Positions 52,097 to 60,705 of a stretch of DNA of 64,000 bases are shown piece by piece. Below the pieces are notes generated by a model. It was not told where the DNA came from. It saw nothing but the letters and a program-made list of their open reading frames with translations, and did not search any database. Each line of letters begins with the position of its first letter. Within the stretch, counting starts at the first letter, position 1. The position numbers were made by a program, and so were the translations under genes. The DNA lies in the NCBI GenBank assembly GCA_003021785.1, contig PXQU01000010.1, positions 62,001 through 126,000 on the forward strand. The letters run 5' to 3'. The stretch comes from Halobacteriales archaeon QH_7_65_31. Lineage in GTDB: Archaea > Halobacteriota > Halobacteria > Halobacteriales > Haloarculaceae.

Positions 52097-52684
52097 GTGA
52101 CCGACGCCGATCTCGACCGCGCGGCCGACGCCCTCCGAGACGGTGAGCTGGTCGTCTACCCGACCGAGACGGTGTACGGGCTGGCGGCCGACGCGACCGA
52201 TCCGGCCGCCGTCGAGCGCGTCTTCTCGGCCAAGCGACGGAGCCCAGATAAGCCGGTCTCGGTGGCTGTGCCGTCCGTCGGGGCGCTCGCGGAGCTGTGT
52301 CCGCTCACCGACCGCGAGCGGCGGTTCGCGAGCGAGTTCCTGCCCGGTCCAGTGACGCTCGTCGTAGACCGCGGGGAGCTGCCGGCGGTGCTCACCGGCG
52401 GGCGCGACCGCGTCGGCGTGCGCGTCCCCGAACAGCCGCTCGCGCGGGCGCTGCTCGACCGCATCGCGCCGATCACGGCGACGAGCGCGAACGTCTCGGG
52501 GCGGGAGAGCGCCCAAACCGTCACCGATATCGACGGCGAGATTCGCGAGGCGGCGGCCGTCGTCCTCGACGGCGGCGAGACAGCCGGCGGTGAGGCCTCA
52601 ACCGTCGTGGACGTGGAGCGCGAGACGGTTCATCGGCCGGGACCACTCTCGGATGAGATCGAGTCGTGGCTCGCCTCACAGTAG
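52097..52684 (+). CDS. tsaC: L-threonylcarbamoyladenylate synthase (Sua5/TsaC)
   Basis: Makes threonylcarbamoyl-AMP from Thr, bicarbonate and ATP for the tRNA t6A modification. The 195-aa protein has the YrdC-domain motifs YPTETVYGLAADAT, FSAKRRSPDKPVSV, LPGPVTLVV and ITATSANVSG. No Sua5 C-terminal domain is fused. Start GTG 52097 follows the previous TGA without a gap. It converges with the Cas4-like gene, overlapping by 9 nt. Confidence 0.94.
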   Translation: MTDADLDRAADALRDGELVVYPTETVYGLAADATDPAAVERVFSAKRRSPDKPVSVAVPSVGALAELCPLTDRERRFASEFLPGPVTLVVDRGELPAVLTGGRDRVGVRVPEQPLARALLDRIAPITATSANVSGRESAQTVTDIDGEIREAAAVVLDGGETAGGEASTVVDVERETVHRPGPLSDEIESWLASQ

Positions 52685-53356
52685 CGACCGGAGCGAGCGC
52701 GTCTTCGTCCCGCACGTGGAGCGGTACTCGCAGGCGTCGCATTTCGCGTCGTTGTCGATGCGCGAGGGCGGCCCGTCGATGCTCTCGGCGCGAGCCAGCG
52801 CCTCCCGATAGCGGGCCTTCTTCCGCGTCGTCAGCTCGACCGTTCGGACGAGTCCGTGGGCGGGGTACTCGACGTAGGCGCGTTCGACCGATTCGCCGAG
52901 CTCCCACGCGAGCGCCTTCGCCGCCGCGACCGCCCGGACGCTCTGTGGCGTCCAGACGCCCGTTTCAGGCGGCTCCCCGGCCGAGACGACCGAGACCGCA
53001 GGCGGATCGTCGTCGACCTTCTGGGCGATACCGCGGGCGTCCTTCCCCTCCAGTAGCACCTGCGTCCGGTCCGGCTCCGCGAGCAGTCCCCACGCGTCGC
53101 GTTCGCGCAGACAGCCGAGGTTCGCCCGATACTGTGTCGGCGTGACGGCGATCGGTTCACCGGAGAGATCGCTGTCGGGATCGGAAAGCTCCCGATACCG
53201 AAAGGCAAGTCGGCGCTTCGCTCGCACCGTCTCGGGAATCTCGAAGCTCTCCTCGCGACGACGGTAGTAGAGCTTTCGCGGGCAGTACGCGGCGGCCGAG
53301 AGGTCGGCGAACGTGGACACGGGGTCGGTGGGTCGGCTTCCGACATAATCTGTCAC
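52676..53356 (-). CDS. Stand-alone Cas4-like protein with the Fe-S cysteines
   Basis: A 226-aa protein of the Cas4/PD-(D/E)xK superfamily. It has the Cas4 arrangement of four cysteines, Cys25 (AYCPRKLYY), Cys206, Cys209 and Cys215 (CDACEYRSTC), which would bind a [4Fe-4S] cluster. The nuclease core is weak: LLEGKDARG is retained but a downstream ExK lysine is not evident, so it may not cleave DNA. No CRISPR array or cas gene is in the window. Start is GTG 53356, with alternatives uncertain. It shares a 32-nt intergenic region with the phosphohexomutase. Confidence 0.75.
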   Translation of the reverse strand: MTDYVGSRPTDPVSTFADLSAAAYCPRKLYYRRREESFEIPETVRAKRRLAFRYRELSDPDSDLSGEPIAVTPTQYRANLGCLRERDAWGLLAEPDRTQVLLEGKDARGIAQKVDDDPPAVSVVSAGEPPETGVWTPQSVRAVAAAKALAWELGESVERAYVEYPAHGLVRTVELTTRKKARYREALARAESIDGPPSRIDNDAKCDACEYRSTCGTKTRSLRSLL

Positions 53357-53358
53357 TC

Positions 53359-53366
53359 TTTTTTAC
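53359..53366 (+). promoter_or_regulatory. TATA-like element for the phosphohexomutase gene
   Basis: TTTTTTAC, 23-30 nt upstream of the ATG at 53389, at leaderless spacing. It lies in the short region between the divergent Cas4-like gene and this one. Confidence 0.6.
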
Positions 53367-53388
53367 CGGTGGGACCGGGAGGTTCCGT

Positions 53389-54744
53389 ATGGACGAAATC
53401 GCGTTCGGAACCGACGGCTGGCGCGCCACCCTCGACGTGTTCACCGACGAGCGGGTGCGCGTCGTCGGGCAGGCGGTCGCCGACACGCTCGACGGCTCCT
53501 CGCTCGTCGTCGGCTACGACGCCCGCCCCACGTCCCGTGGCTTCGCCGAGTCACTGGCCGATGTCCTGACCGACAACGGCATCGACTGCGTGCTCCCCGA
53601 GCGCGACACCCCGACGCCAGTCGTCGCGTGGACCGCGAAGGAGGGTGAGTTCGCTGGTGCGCTGATGGTGACGGCGAGTCACAACCCGCCGACGTACAAC
53701 GGCGTGAAGCTCATCGGTTCGACGGGCGCGCCGGCGCTTCCCGACCGGACCGAGGCGGTCGCCGCGAACCTCCGTGAACCAATCGTCGGGGACGAATCAG
53801 GAGAGATCACGGAACGTGACCTGATAGCGCCGTATCTCGATCACGCGCTCGCGCTGGTCGAGCCCGATCTCTCCGGGCTGACGGTCGCGTACGACGCCAT
53901 GTACGGCTCCGGGCGCAGCGTCACCGACCGCCTGCTGGAGGCGGCGGGCGCGGACGTGGTCCGGCTCCACTGCGAGCGCGATCCCGAGTTCGGCGGGACG
54001 CCCCCGGAGCCGACCGGCCCGCGGCTCGACGCGCTAACTCGTGAGGTGGAGACCGGTCGCGCTGATATTGGGGTGGCCAACGATGGTGACGCCGATCGGC
54101 TCGGCGTCGTCACCCCCGAGCGCGGCTATCTCGACCCGAATCGTTACTTCGCCGCGATCGCCGATGACCTGCTCGACACCGAGCGAGGCGACGTCGTCCG
54201 GACCGTGAGCACGACGTTCCTCCTCGATAGGGTGGCGGAAGCACACGACCAGACGGCCCACGAGACGGCGGTCGGATTCAAGTGGGTGGCGCAGGCGATG
54301 ACCGACCACGACGCCCGCGTCGGCGGCGAGGAGTCGGGCGGGTTCGGCCTGCGCGACCACCTCCCGAACAAGGACGGCGTCCTGTTCGCACTGCTGACGG
54401 CGGCCGCAGAGCGCGCGGAGCCGTTCGACGACAGAGTAGCTCGCCTGCTCGCGAGCCACGGCGAGGTCGTTCAGGACCGCGTGAGCGTCGACTGCCCGGA
54501 CGCGCGAAAGGAGACCGTACTGGCGGCGCTCGAAGCCGAGATTCCGGACGAGGTGGTGGGCGCGGCCGTTGAGCGCGTCGTCACCGCGGACGGGTTCAAG
54601 CTCCTGTTGGCGGACGGCTCGTGGCTGCTCGTCCGCCCGAGCGGGACGGAGCCGAAGCTCCGCGTGTACGCCGAATCCTCCTCCGACCAGCGGGTGAAAG
54701 CGATCCTCAGGGCCGGCGAGTCACTCGTAGAGCCACTCGTCTGA
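53389..54744 (+). CDS. Phosphoglucomutase/phosphomannomutase
   Basis: Alpha-D-phosphohexomutase of 451 aa. The catalytic phosphoserine is in VTASHNPPTYNGVK (about 99-112). The metal loop is DGDADRLGV, the sugar loop GGEESGGFG, and the phosphate-binding loop is RPSGTEPKLRVY near the C-terminus. It may act on glucose, mannose or glucosamine phosphates for glycan synthesis; specificity cannot be read from sequence. Confidence 0.94.
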   Translation: MDEIAFGTDGWRATLDVFTDERVRVVGQAVADTLDGSSLVVGYDARPTSRGFAESLADVLTDNGIDCVLPERDTPTPVVAWTAKEGEFAGALMVTASHNPPTYNGVKLIGSTGAPALPDRTEAVAANLREPIVGDESGEITERDLIAPYLDHALALVEPDLSGLTVAYDAMYGSGRSVTDRLLEAAGADVVRLHCERDPEFGGTPPEPTGPRLDALTREVETGRADIGVANDGDADRLGVVTPERGYLDPNRYFAAIADDLLDTERGDVVRTVSTTFLLDRVAEAHDQTAHETAVGFKWVAQAMTDHDARVGGEESGGFGLRDHLPNKDGVLFALLTAAAERAEPFDDRVARLLASHGEVVQDRVSVDCPDARKETVLAALEAEIPDEVVGAAVERVVTADGFKLLLADGSWLLVRPSGTEPKLRVYAESSSDQRVKAILRAGESLVEPLV

Positions 54745-54747
54745 GCG

Positions 54748-55110
54748 TCAGCCGTCCGAATAAACGCCGCGGCGTCGTCCGTCGCCGACCGGCTCGATCT
54801 CGAAATCGAGCGTCTCGTAGAAGGGGGTAACGCGCTCGTCGAAGGTTGCCACGACGGGGTCCCAGCGTTCGATCGCCTCCTCGACGATGGCCGTCCCGAT
54901 GCCCTGTCCGCGGCGACGGGGTCGGACGGCGATCGCGCGGATCCGGCCCCGATCGCCGTCGAGATCGACGGCCGCACCGCCGAGGATGCGATCCGACTCC
55001 GCGGCGACCAGCAGCTGCATCGTCGGGAGATCGGGGACCCGTAACATCGCCACGTCGAAGATGGAGCGCACGGTCTGTAGCTCGTCGCTCGCCGCTCCAC
55101 GGATCTTCAT
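54748..55110 (-). CDS. GNAT-family N-acetyltransferase
   Basis: A 120-aa acetyltransferase: acetyl-CoA motif A is VRPRRRGQGIGTAIVEEA (RxxGxG/A). The conserved motif B region ends with the FYETLDFE segment. Substrate unknown. It is convergent with the phosphohexomutase. The following 55111-55288 holds no gene that I can support. Confidence 0.88.
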   Translation of the reverse strand: MKIRGAASDELQTVRSIFDVAMLRVPDLPTMQLLVAAESDRILGGAAVDLDGDRGRIRAIAVRPRRRGQGIGTAIVEEAIERWDPVVATFDERVTPFYETLDFEIEPVGDGRRRGVYSDG

Positions 55111-55288
55111 ACAGACAGAACGCGCTCAGGGGTTGAAAACTCCCGTGGGAGACTGCCCGGACGGCGTGGTAGCTGAGTTCGAGGCGGGAGCCACTACAGA
55201 GAGATTGGCTCGGCTCTGGCGTAGTAGAGCGATGAGTTCGACCGTGACCGGAACGCTGGCCGCCACAACAGCATCGGTCAGTTCAGAG

Positions 55289-55687
55289 CTACGTGGCTCT
55301 CTCGTCGTCTGAATCAGCGGCTTCGGCGTCGTTTCTGAAGCTTAAACTGAGGCCGGAGAAGTAGTAGCCCATCAGGTAAGCGCCTAACGAGTACATCGTC
55401 ACGCCTATGACGCTCCCGTTGACGTTCGGACTCAGATTCATTCCCGATATAGCCGTGGGCGCCATGATTAGTATCCCCAACCCAGAGATTGCTCTACCTC
55501 TACTATCGAACGCCCGGAAGTACGATTTATCAACCGTTCTGATGTAAAACAGCGAGCCGATGCCGAATCCCCACACAGTCGATACCGAGATAGCGAGTAC
55601 GATCCCCGAACCGAGCACGTATGCCATCGCACCTGTGGTCAGATTCGCGGCCACTCCCGCGAGTACTGCGATATGATTGTCTTTCAC
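55289..55687 (-). CDS. Small four-span membrane protein
   Basis: A 132-aa hydrophobic protein with spans at about 7-27, 28-48, 64-84 and 90-112, then an acidic tail (DAEAADSDDERAT). GTG start 55687. Codon use is less G/C-biased than neighbours. No family recognised; function unknown. Confidence 0.6.
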   Translation of the reverse strand: MKDNHIAVLAGVAANLTTGAMAYVLGSGIVLAISVSTVWGFGIGSLFYIRTVDKSYFRAFDSRGRAISGLGILIMAPTAISGMNLSPNVNGSVIGVTMYSLGAYLMGYYFSGLSLSFRNDAEAADSDDERAT

Positions 55688-55737
55688 GGTTCAGCTCAGA
55701 TACACGCTCGCTTTACCAATGTCTTTCGCGGAGATGA

Positions 55738-55944
55738 TCAGTATCGCCCGCCCTTGATCAGCCGGAGCACTCGGACGTGGTCGGTCTCGACGGGCGCGTC
55801 CTCGGGAACCGGCGTCTCGTCCACCAGCACCGTCACCTCGTGGCGGGAGTAGTCCAGCCGCTCGACGAGATCGCCGTAGGTCGCGTCCGAGTCGACGGCG
55901 ACCGTCTCCGTCCCCTCACCGACGATCTCACAGGTCACCTCCAT
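55738..55944 (-). CDS. samp2: Ubiquitin-like small archaeal modifier protein (SAMP2-like)
   Basis: A 68-aa beta-grasp protein: MEVTCEIVGEG at the start, VRVLRLIKGG near the end. SAMP2 proteins form isopeptide bonds to lysines (samplyation) and supply sulfur for tRNA thiolation, both through a C-terminal Gly-Gly. Here the diglycine is followed by Arg-Tyr (KGGRY). A protease would be needed to expose the GG, unlike the reference protein, which ends in GG. The ATG lies one base beyond the priL stop, so they are co-transcribed. A GTG at 55953 (VSEMEV) is an alternative start. Confidence 0.85.
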   Translation of the reverse strand: MEVTCEIVGEGTETVAVDSDATYGDLVERLDYSRHEVTVLVDETPVPEDAPVETDHVRVLRLIKGGRY

Positions 55945-55945
55945 C

Positions 55946-56950
55946 TCACTCACCCGCCCGGAGCTGGTGTTCGTAGTAGGCGAGCGGATGCGAGAAGTCG
56001 CCGCAGGCCCCCGGCTCGCAGTCGCCGTTCGCCTGCATCGTCGCACACGACGGCGGGGGGAACTGCGCGCCATTTTCCCCGGCGAGCCGCTCGTACTGCG
56101 CGCGGTGTTCGTCGTCGGAATCGTCGATGACGGCCGCGACCTCCGCGTAGCCGACACCCGTCGCGGCGAGGAACGTCAACAGCGCGTACCGACCCGTCGC
56201 GCTCAGCTCGTTCGCCCGGGCGGTCTCGACTAAGCCGTCGATACACGGCGGGAACGCCGACGGCTCGAACTCGTCCACGTCGCTCGTCCGTTCGACCGGC
56301 GCGAGCGCGTCCTGCAGCGTCGTCACCTCGGCGGCGAGCGCGTCGGCGATCGGCTCGGGCACGGACAGCGGAAGCCCCTCGACGACGCGCTCGCGAACGG
56401 CCTCGCGCAGGAGTTCGTACAGCTCGCGTCGGGAGACCGTCACCGTGCCGTCGTCGAGCGCGCGCGTCGCCAGCCGCCACCGCTGCCCGTCGAGCGGCGC
56501 GGCCAGATCGAGATACGTCGTCACGCCGATCTCGAAGCGGCCCTCGCCGACGGCGGTCACGTCGCTTCCCGCGTCGAAGTCCGCGAGCAGGACGGAGAGC
56601 GTGAGCGCGTCGTCGCTGGTGGATTTGAGCTGCGTGTCGGCGTCGAAGTCGTCGGTGAACCGCTCATACGCGAGCGTCGCCTCGGCGGTGGCGTACTTCT
56701 CGACCGCACCGCGCACGTCCAGCAGGGAGACGAGGACGCGGGCGACGGGGTACGAGAGCAGTTCCGCGCGCACGCTCCAGCGGCTCTCGGGGGCGACGGT
56801 TCCGTCGACGAGCGCGCGTTCGATCCGGTCGAGACCACGCTCGACGGCCGGGCCGCCCTCCTGTACGACGGTCGCTAAGTCCACGTCCGCAGTCTCGACC
56901 GCCTGCCGTGACGCGTCGAGAAACGGGTAGCGGGCGTGGATTCGTTGCAC
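55946..56950 (-). CDS. priL: DNA primase large subunit
   Basis: Regulatory subunit of the archaeal/eukaryotic primase that positions the small subunit and joins RNA/DNA primers. The 334-aa protein ends in a PriL C-terminal Fe-S domain with four Cys: FPPCIDG, PPSCATM, GDCEPG and GACGD. PriS is not in this window. Start ATG 56950 with a TATA-like box at leaderless spacing. Confidence 0.93.
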   Translation of the reverse strand: MQRIHARYPFLDASRQAVETADVDLATVVQEGGPAVERGLDRIERALVDGTVAPESRWSVRAELLSYPVARVLVSLLDVRGAVEKYATAEATLAYERFTDDFDADTQLKSTSDDALTLSVLLADFDAGSDVTAVGEGRFEIGVTTYLDLAAPLDGQRWRLATRALDDGTVTVSRRELYELLREAVRERVVEGLPLSVPEPIADALAAEVTTLQDALAPVERTSDVDEFEPSAFPPCIDGLVETARANELSATGRYALLTFLAATGVGYAEVAAVIDDSDDEHRAQYERLAGENGAQFPPPSCATMQANGDCEPGACGDFSHPLAYYEHQLRAGE

Positions 56951-56972
56951 AGGTCGGTTTGTCGGGGGGTGT

Positions 56973-56979
56973 GAATAAG
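56973..56979 (-). promoter_or_regulatory. TATA-like element for priL-samp2
   Basis: On the minus strand CTTATTC, 23-29 nt upstream of the priL ATG. No other promoter candidate is close. Confidence 0.5.
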
Positions 56980-57115
56980 TACGACGGTCGCGGCCGTGAG
57001 CGGCAGTTCCCGACGGCTTGCAGTGGACGAGTGTGCTATCGGTCGTGTATCATCCGGTCAGTGTTCACGGCAGTTGATATACGATAGAAATCGATCAGAG
57101 CATGAAGTAGAAACC

Positions 57116-57121
57116 ATTTAT
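57116..57121 (+). promoter_or_regulatory. TATA-like element for the Tat lipoprotein gene
   Basis: ATTTAT, 27-32 nt upstream of the ATG at 57148. It is in a locally AT-rich 50-nt stretch within the 197-nt gap after priL, which otherwise holds nothing. Confidence 0.6.
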
Positions 57122-57147
57122 GTGAAAGTTCATCACATAATACAAGC

Positions 57148-57663
57148 ATGGATAACAGACGAGGGTTTCTGACCACAGCCGGGCTGACAGCAGTGGCCAG
57201 CTTAGCCGGGTGTTCCGATCTGGGTCAACAGTCGACAGCAGATGAAGAGACAGGCCTCCCAACAGTGGGCGACTCGTGTGACACGGTGTCGCTTCCGGCG
57301 GGCGAGTATCCGGAGTTACCGTCGTCGGTCTCAGGCGAGAGCGCGAGGACGTTCGTCGAGGCGTTCGAGAAGAGCTACGCGCGGGCGAAAATCGAACAGC
57401 AGTCGGGGAAGAGCTTCGGTGGATTCGATGGGCGGAGAACCGAGATCCGACGACAGACGGACGACGGATACGTTGTCTCCGTGGAGATACGCGTTGACTA
57501 CGCGGTTAAGCAATCGGATGAAGATACCCGAACGGATCTGGGTAGCGAATCGTTCGACGCGGTGTACTACGTCAGAGAGCAGTTCGCGTCACGGTCTGCC
57601 GGCGACCGGGCCGAAACGGCATCGAACCGGGCGTGGGAGACGGTCGCCTGCCGAGGCGAGTAG
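57148..57663 (+). CDS. Tat-exported lipoprotein of unknown function
   Basis: A 171-aa lipoprotein with a twin-arginine motif (NNRRGFL-type: DNRRGFLTTAG) and lipobox LAGC (Cys22). The mature part has Cys44 (GDSCDTV) and Cys168 near the end (VACRGE), which could form one disulfide. No known domain. It has its own promoter and no operon partners. Confidence 0.75.
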   Translation: MDNRRGFLTTAGLTAVASLAGCSDLGQQSTADEETGLPTVGDSCDTVSLPAGEYPELPSSVSGESARTFVEAFEKSYARAKIEQQSGKSFGGFDGRRTEIRRQTDDGYVVSVEIRVDYAVKQSDEDTRTDLGSESFDAVYYVREQFASRSAGDRAETASNRAWETVACRGE

Positions 57664-57859
57664 CGCACAGCGCGGAGCCGACCGGCGACGCTCGGAGCGA
57701 CGGCTGACGATGCTGGACTGTCTCGGTGGGACGGTCTGAGCCTCGACCCACTGGTTCCGCTACCGAAGTCGAGGTATCTGAGCGCGACCGTGCGAACGAA
57801 CCACAACGGATAGAAAGCTTAACCCCCGAACGCCGCACAGTTCGGCTAACGAGGATTCT

Positions 57860-60505
57860 ATGAGCGACACCGAGCACGCGTACGACCACACGACGGTCGA
57901 ACGACGCTGGCAGGACCGCTGGGACGACGAGGGGGTCTACCGAACCCCTGACGACGCCGAGGACCCGACATACGTCCTCGGGATGTACCCGTACCCGTCG
58001 GGGAAGCTCCACATGGGTCACGTCCGCAACTACACCATCACGGACGCGTACGCCCGGTTCCGCCGGATGTGTGGCGACGACGTGCTCCATCCGATGGGGT
58101 GGGACGCGTTCGGTCTGCCGGCGGAAAACGCCGCCAAGGAGCGCGACACCAATCCCCACGACTGGACGATGGACTGCATCGACACGATGCGCGAGCAGAT
58201 GCGCTCGATGGGGTTCGGCTACGACTGGGAGCGCGAGATCACGACCTGCACGCCCGACTACTACCGGTGGAACCAGTGGCTGTTCACCCGGTTCCACGAG
58301 GAGGGGCTCGTGGAGCGGCGCGACGCCGACGTGAACTGGTGTTCCTCGTGTGAGACGGTGCTCGCGGACGAACAGGTGGAGGGCGACGCCGAGCTCTGCT
58401 GGCGGTGTGATACGCCGGTCGAGCAGCGCGAGCTGGATCAGTGGTTCCTCGCGATCACGGAGTACGCCGACGAGCTGCTCGACTCTATCGACGAGCTGGA
58501 GGGGTGGCCCGACTCCGTCCGTCAGATGCAGCGCAACTGGATCGGTCGTCAGGAGGGGACGCGGCTGCCGTTCGAGGTGCAGGACCCGGACGGCGACGAC
58601 CACGGAACGGTCGAAGCGTTCACGACTCGCGCGGACACGGCCTACGGCGCGACGTTCTTCGCGCTCGCCCCGGGCCACGAGATCACACAGGCGGTCGCCG
58701 AGCGCGACGACGACGTGGCCCACTTCGTCGAGGAGGAGGCCGACCCGGACGGCGAGGAGCCGAACGGGGTCGCGACCGATCTGACGGCGACGAACCCGGT
58801 GACGGGCGAGGAGCTGCCGGTCTACGTCGCGGACTTCGTGCTCTCGGACGTGGGGACCGGCGCGCTGATGGGCGTCCCCGGCCACGACGAGCGCGATCAC
58901 GAGTTCGCGAGCGCGCTCGGTCTCGACATCCGCCCCGTCGTCGCTCCCGACGAGGACGAGATCCCGGACGTGTCCGAATCGGCCTACACCGACGACGGCG
59001 TCGTCGTCAACAGCGGCGACTACTCCGGGCTCGACTCCGAGACCGCACGCGAGCAGATTACCGCCGACACCGCCGGGGCGGAGACGACCACGCAGTACCG
59101 ACTGCGCGACTGGGGAATCTCTCGACAGCGTTACTGGGGAACGCCGATTCCAGTCGTTCACTGTGACGACTGCGGCCCGGTGATGGTCCCTGACGAGGCG
59201 CTCCCGGTCGAGCTGCCTGAGTTCATCAACACGACCGGAAACCCGCTCGACGCCGCCGAGGAGTGGAAACGGGCGACCTGTCCCGACTGCGGGGACGAGG
59301 CGACCCGCGAGACGGACACGATGGACACGTTCGTCGATTCCTCGTGGTACTTCCTGCGCTACGTCTCGCCCGAGCTTTCGGACGCGCCGTTCGACCGCGA
59401 GCGGAGCAACGAGTGGCTGCCCGTCGATCAGTACGTCGGCGGCGACGAACACGCCGTGATGCATCTGCTCTACTCGCGTTTCTTCACGAAGGTGCTCGCC
59501 GACGCCGAGGGGCTGGCCCACCGCGAGCCGTTCGAGAACCTGCTCGCACAGGGGATGGTCCAGCTGGACGGCGCGAAGATGTCGAAATCCGTCGGCAACA
59601 CCGTCTCGCCACAGCGCATCGTCGAGGAGTACGGGGCCGACACCGCCCGGCTGTTCATCATGGAGGCGGCCCAGCCGGCCCGCGACTTCGACTGGAGCGA
59701 ACAGGGCGTCAGATCGACCCGGGCGTTCCTCGACCGACTTCACGAGCAGGTGTCGGCCCTGACCGAGGGAAGCTACGACGGGAAGCGAGGGACGACCGCC
59801 GAGTACGTCGACAGCGAGATCGACGCGGCGGTCGCGATCGCGGCCGACGAGTACGACGACCTCCGATTCAACGTCGCCGTCCGTGAAGCGCAGAACCTCT
59901 CGCGGACGCTCGCCGGCTACGTCGAGTACGTAGACGCGCCACACGCCGAGACGGTCGAACGCGGGCTCAACGCCGTCGTCTCACTGCTCGCGCCCGTCGC
60001 CCCGCATCTCGCCGAGGAGCTGTGGACGACACTGGGCCACGACGAGTTCGTCGCGGAAGCGGCGTGGCCGGCGGGGGGCGACGCCGAGACCGCGACCGCC
60101 CGCCGCGATCTGGTGGAGAACACCCGCGAGGACGTGCGCGACATCGTCGACGTGGCCGGAATCGAGGATCCCGAGCGGATCGACGTCACCGTCACGCCCG
60201 ACTGGAAGTACGAGGCGCTCGGGATCGCCATCGAGTCGGACGCGCCGAACGTCATCTCGGAGCTGATGAGCGAGCCGTCGATCCGCGAGCAGGGCGACGC
60301 CGCCGCCAGCTACGGACAGACGCTTCAGGAGAACCGGGAGGCGCTCACGCGACCGCTCGATCCCGAGACGGAGTACGAGACGCTCCGGCGGGCCGCGTGG
60401 CTCATCGAGCGCGAGTTCGACGCCGCAGTGCGCGTGCAGACCGCCGACGCCGACGACGCCGGCCACGCCGAGCCCGGGCGACCGGCGATCGATATCACGG
60501 AGTAG
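57860..60505 (+). CDS. leuS: Leucine-tRNA ligase
   Basis: Class I aminoacyl-tRNA synthetase of 881 aa. HIGH motif is HMGH (51-54) in YPSGKLHMGHVRNY, and KMSKS is at 573-577 (AKMSKSVGN). A zinc-knuckle CSSC then CWRC occurs near 159-184. The CP1 editing domain (about 215-400) has the TTRADTAYGATF-type threonine-rich region. A C-terminal anticodon-binding domain follows, with an acidic tail. It is bacterial-like in order (insertion before KMSKS short). A hairpin CCGAAC...GTTCGG (57827-57846) lies between a TATA-like AAGCTTAA and the ATG. The 196-nt gap upstream holds no gene. Confidence 0.96.
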   Translation: MSDTEHAYDHTTVERRWQDRWDDEGVYRTPDDAEDPTYVLGMYPYPSGKLHMGHVRNYTITDAYARFRRMCGDDVLHPMGWDAFGLPAENAAKERDTNPHDWTMDCIDTMREQMRSMGFGYDWEREITTCTPDYYRWNQWLFTRFHEEGLVERRDADVNWCSSCETVLADEQVEGDAELCWRCDTPVEQRELDQWFLAITEYADELLDSIDELEGWPDSVRQMQRNWIGRQEGTRLPFEVQDPDGDDHGTVEAFTTRADTAYGATFFALAPGHEITQAVAERDDDVAHFVEEEADPDGEEPNGVATDLTATNPVTGEELPVYVADFVLSDVGTGALMGVPGHDERDHEFASALGLDIRPVVAPDEDEIPDVSESAYTDDGVVVNSGDYSGLDSETAREQITADTAGAETTTQYRLRDWGISRQRYWGTPIPVVHCDDCGPVMVPDEALPVELPEFINTTGNPLDAAEEWKRATCPDCGDEATRETDTMDTFVDSSWYFLRYVSPELSDAPFDRERSNEWLPVDQYVGGDEHAVMHLLYSRFFTKVLADAEGLAHREPFENLLAQGMVQLDGAKMSKSVGNTVSPQRIVEEYGADTARLFIMEAAQPARDFDWSEQGVRSTRAFLDRLHEQVSALTEGSYDGKRGTTAEYVDSEIDAAVAIAADEYDDLRFNVAVREAQNLSRTLAGYVEYVDAPHAETVERGLNAVVSLLAPVAPHLAEELWTTLGHDEFVAEAAWPAGGDAETATARRDLVENTREDVRDIVDVAGIEDPERIDVTVTPDWKYEALGIAIESDAPNVISELMSEPSIREQGDAAASYGQTLQENREALTRPLDPETEYETLRRAAWLIEREFDAAVRVQTADADDAGHAEPGRPAIDITE

Positions 60506-60705
60506 CAGTCCCTGTCGCTGTCCCCAGATCCGGGTTCAGACCGCGTTCTCCGGCCCGAAAATGGTCGTCCTCGCGACGCCGCTCGCTGCACAGGGACTCG
60601 TCCGGGTCGCGGAGGGCGTCGTCGATCTGTTCTGGCTCGGTTGCCTGAGCCGTCGGGGACCGGCAGACACCAACTATCTTCACGACAGCACGCGTCCTCA
60701 CAGCT

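Noticed and set aside
57572-59944. A 790-codon open frame antisense to leuS
   Set aside because: It is an antisense shadow caused by high GC and strong third-position bias; leuS has all synthetase motifs and the antisense product has no recognisable fold.
60495-60701. Minus-strand 68-codon frame between leuS and the regulator
   Set aside because: Arg/Glu-rich with no motif; no promoter at a sensible distance.
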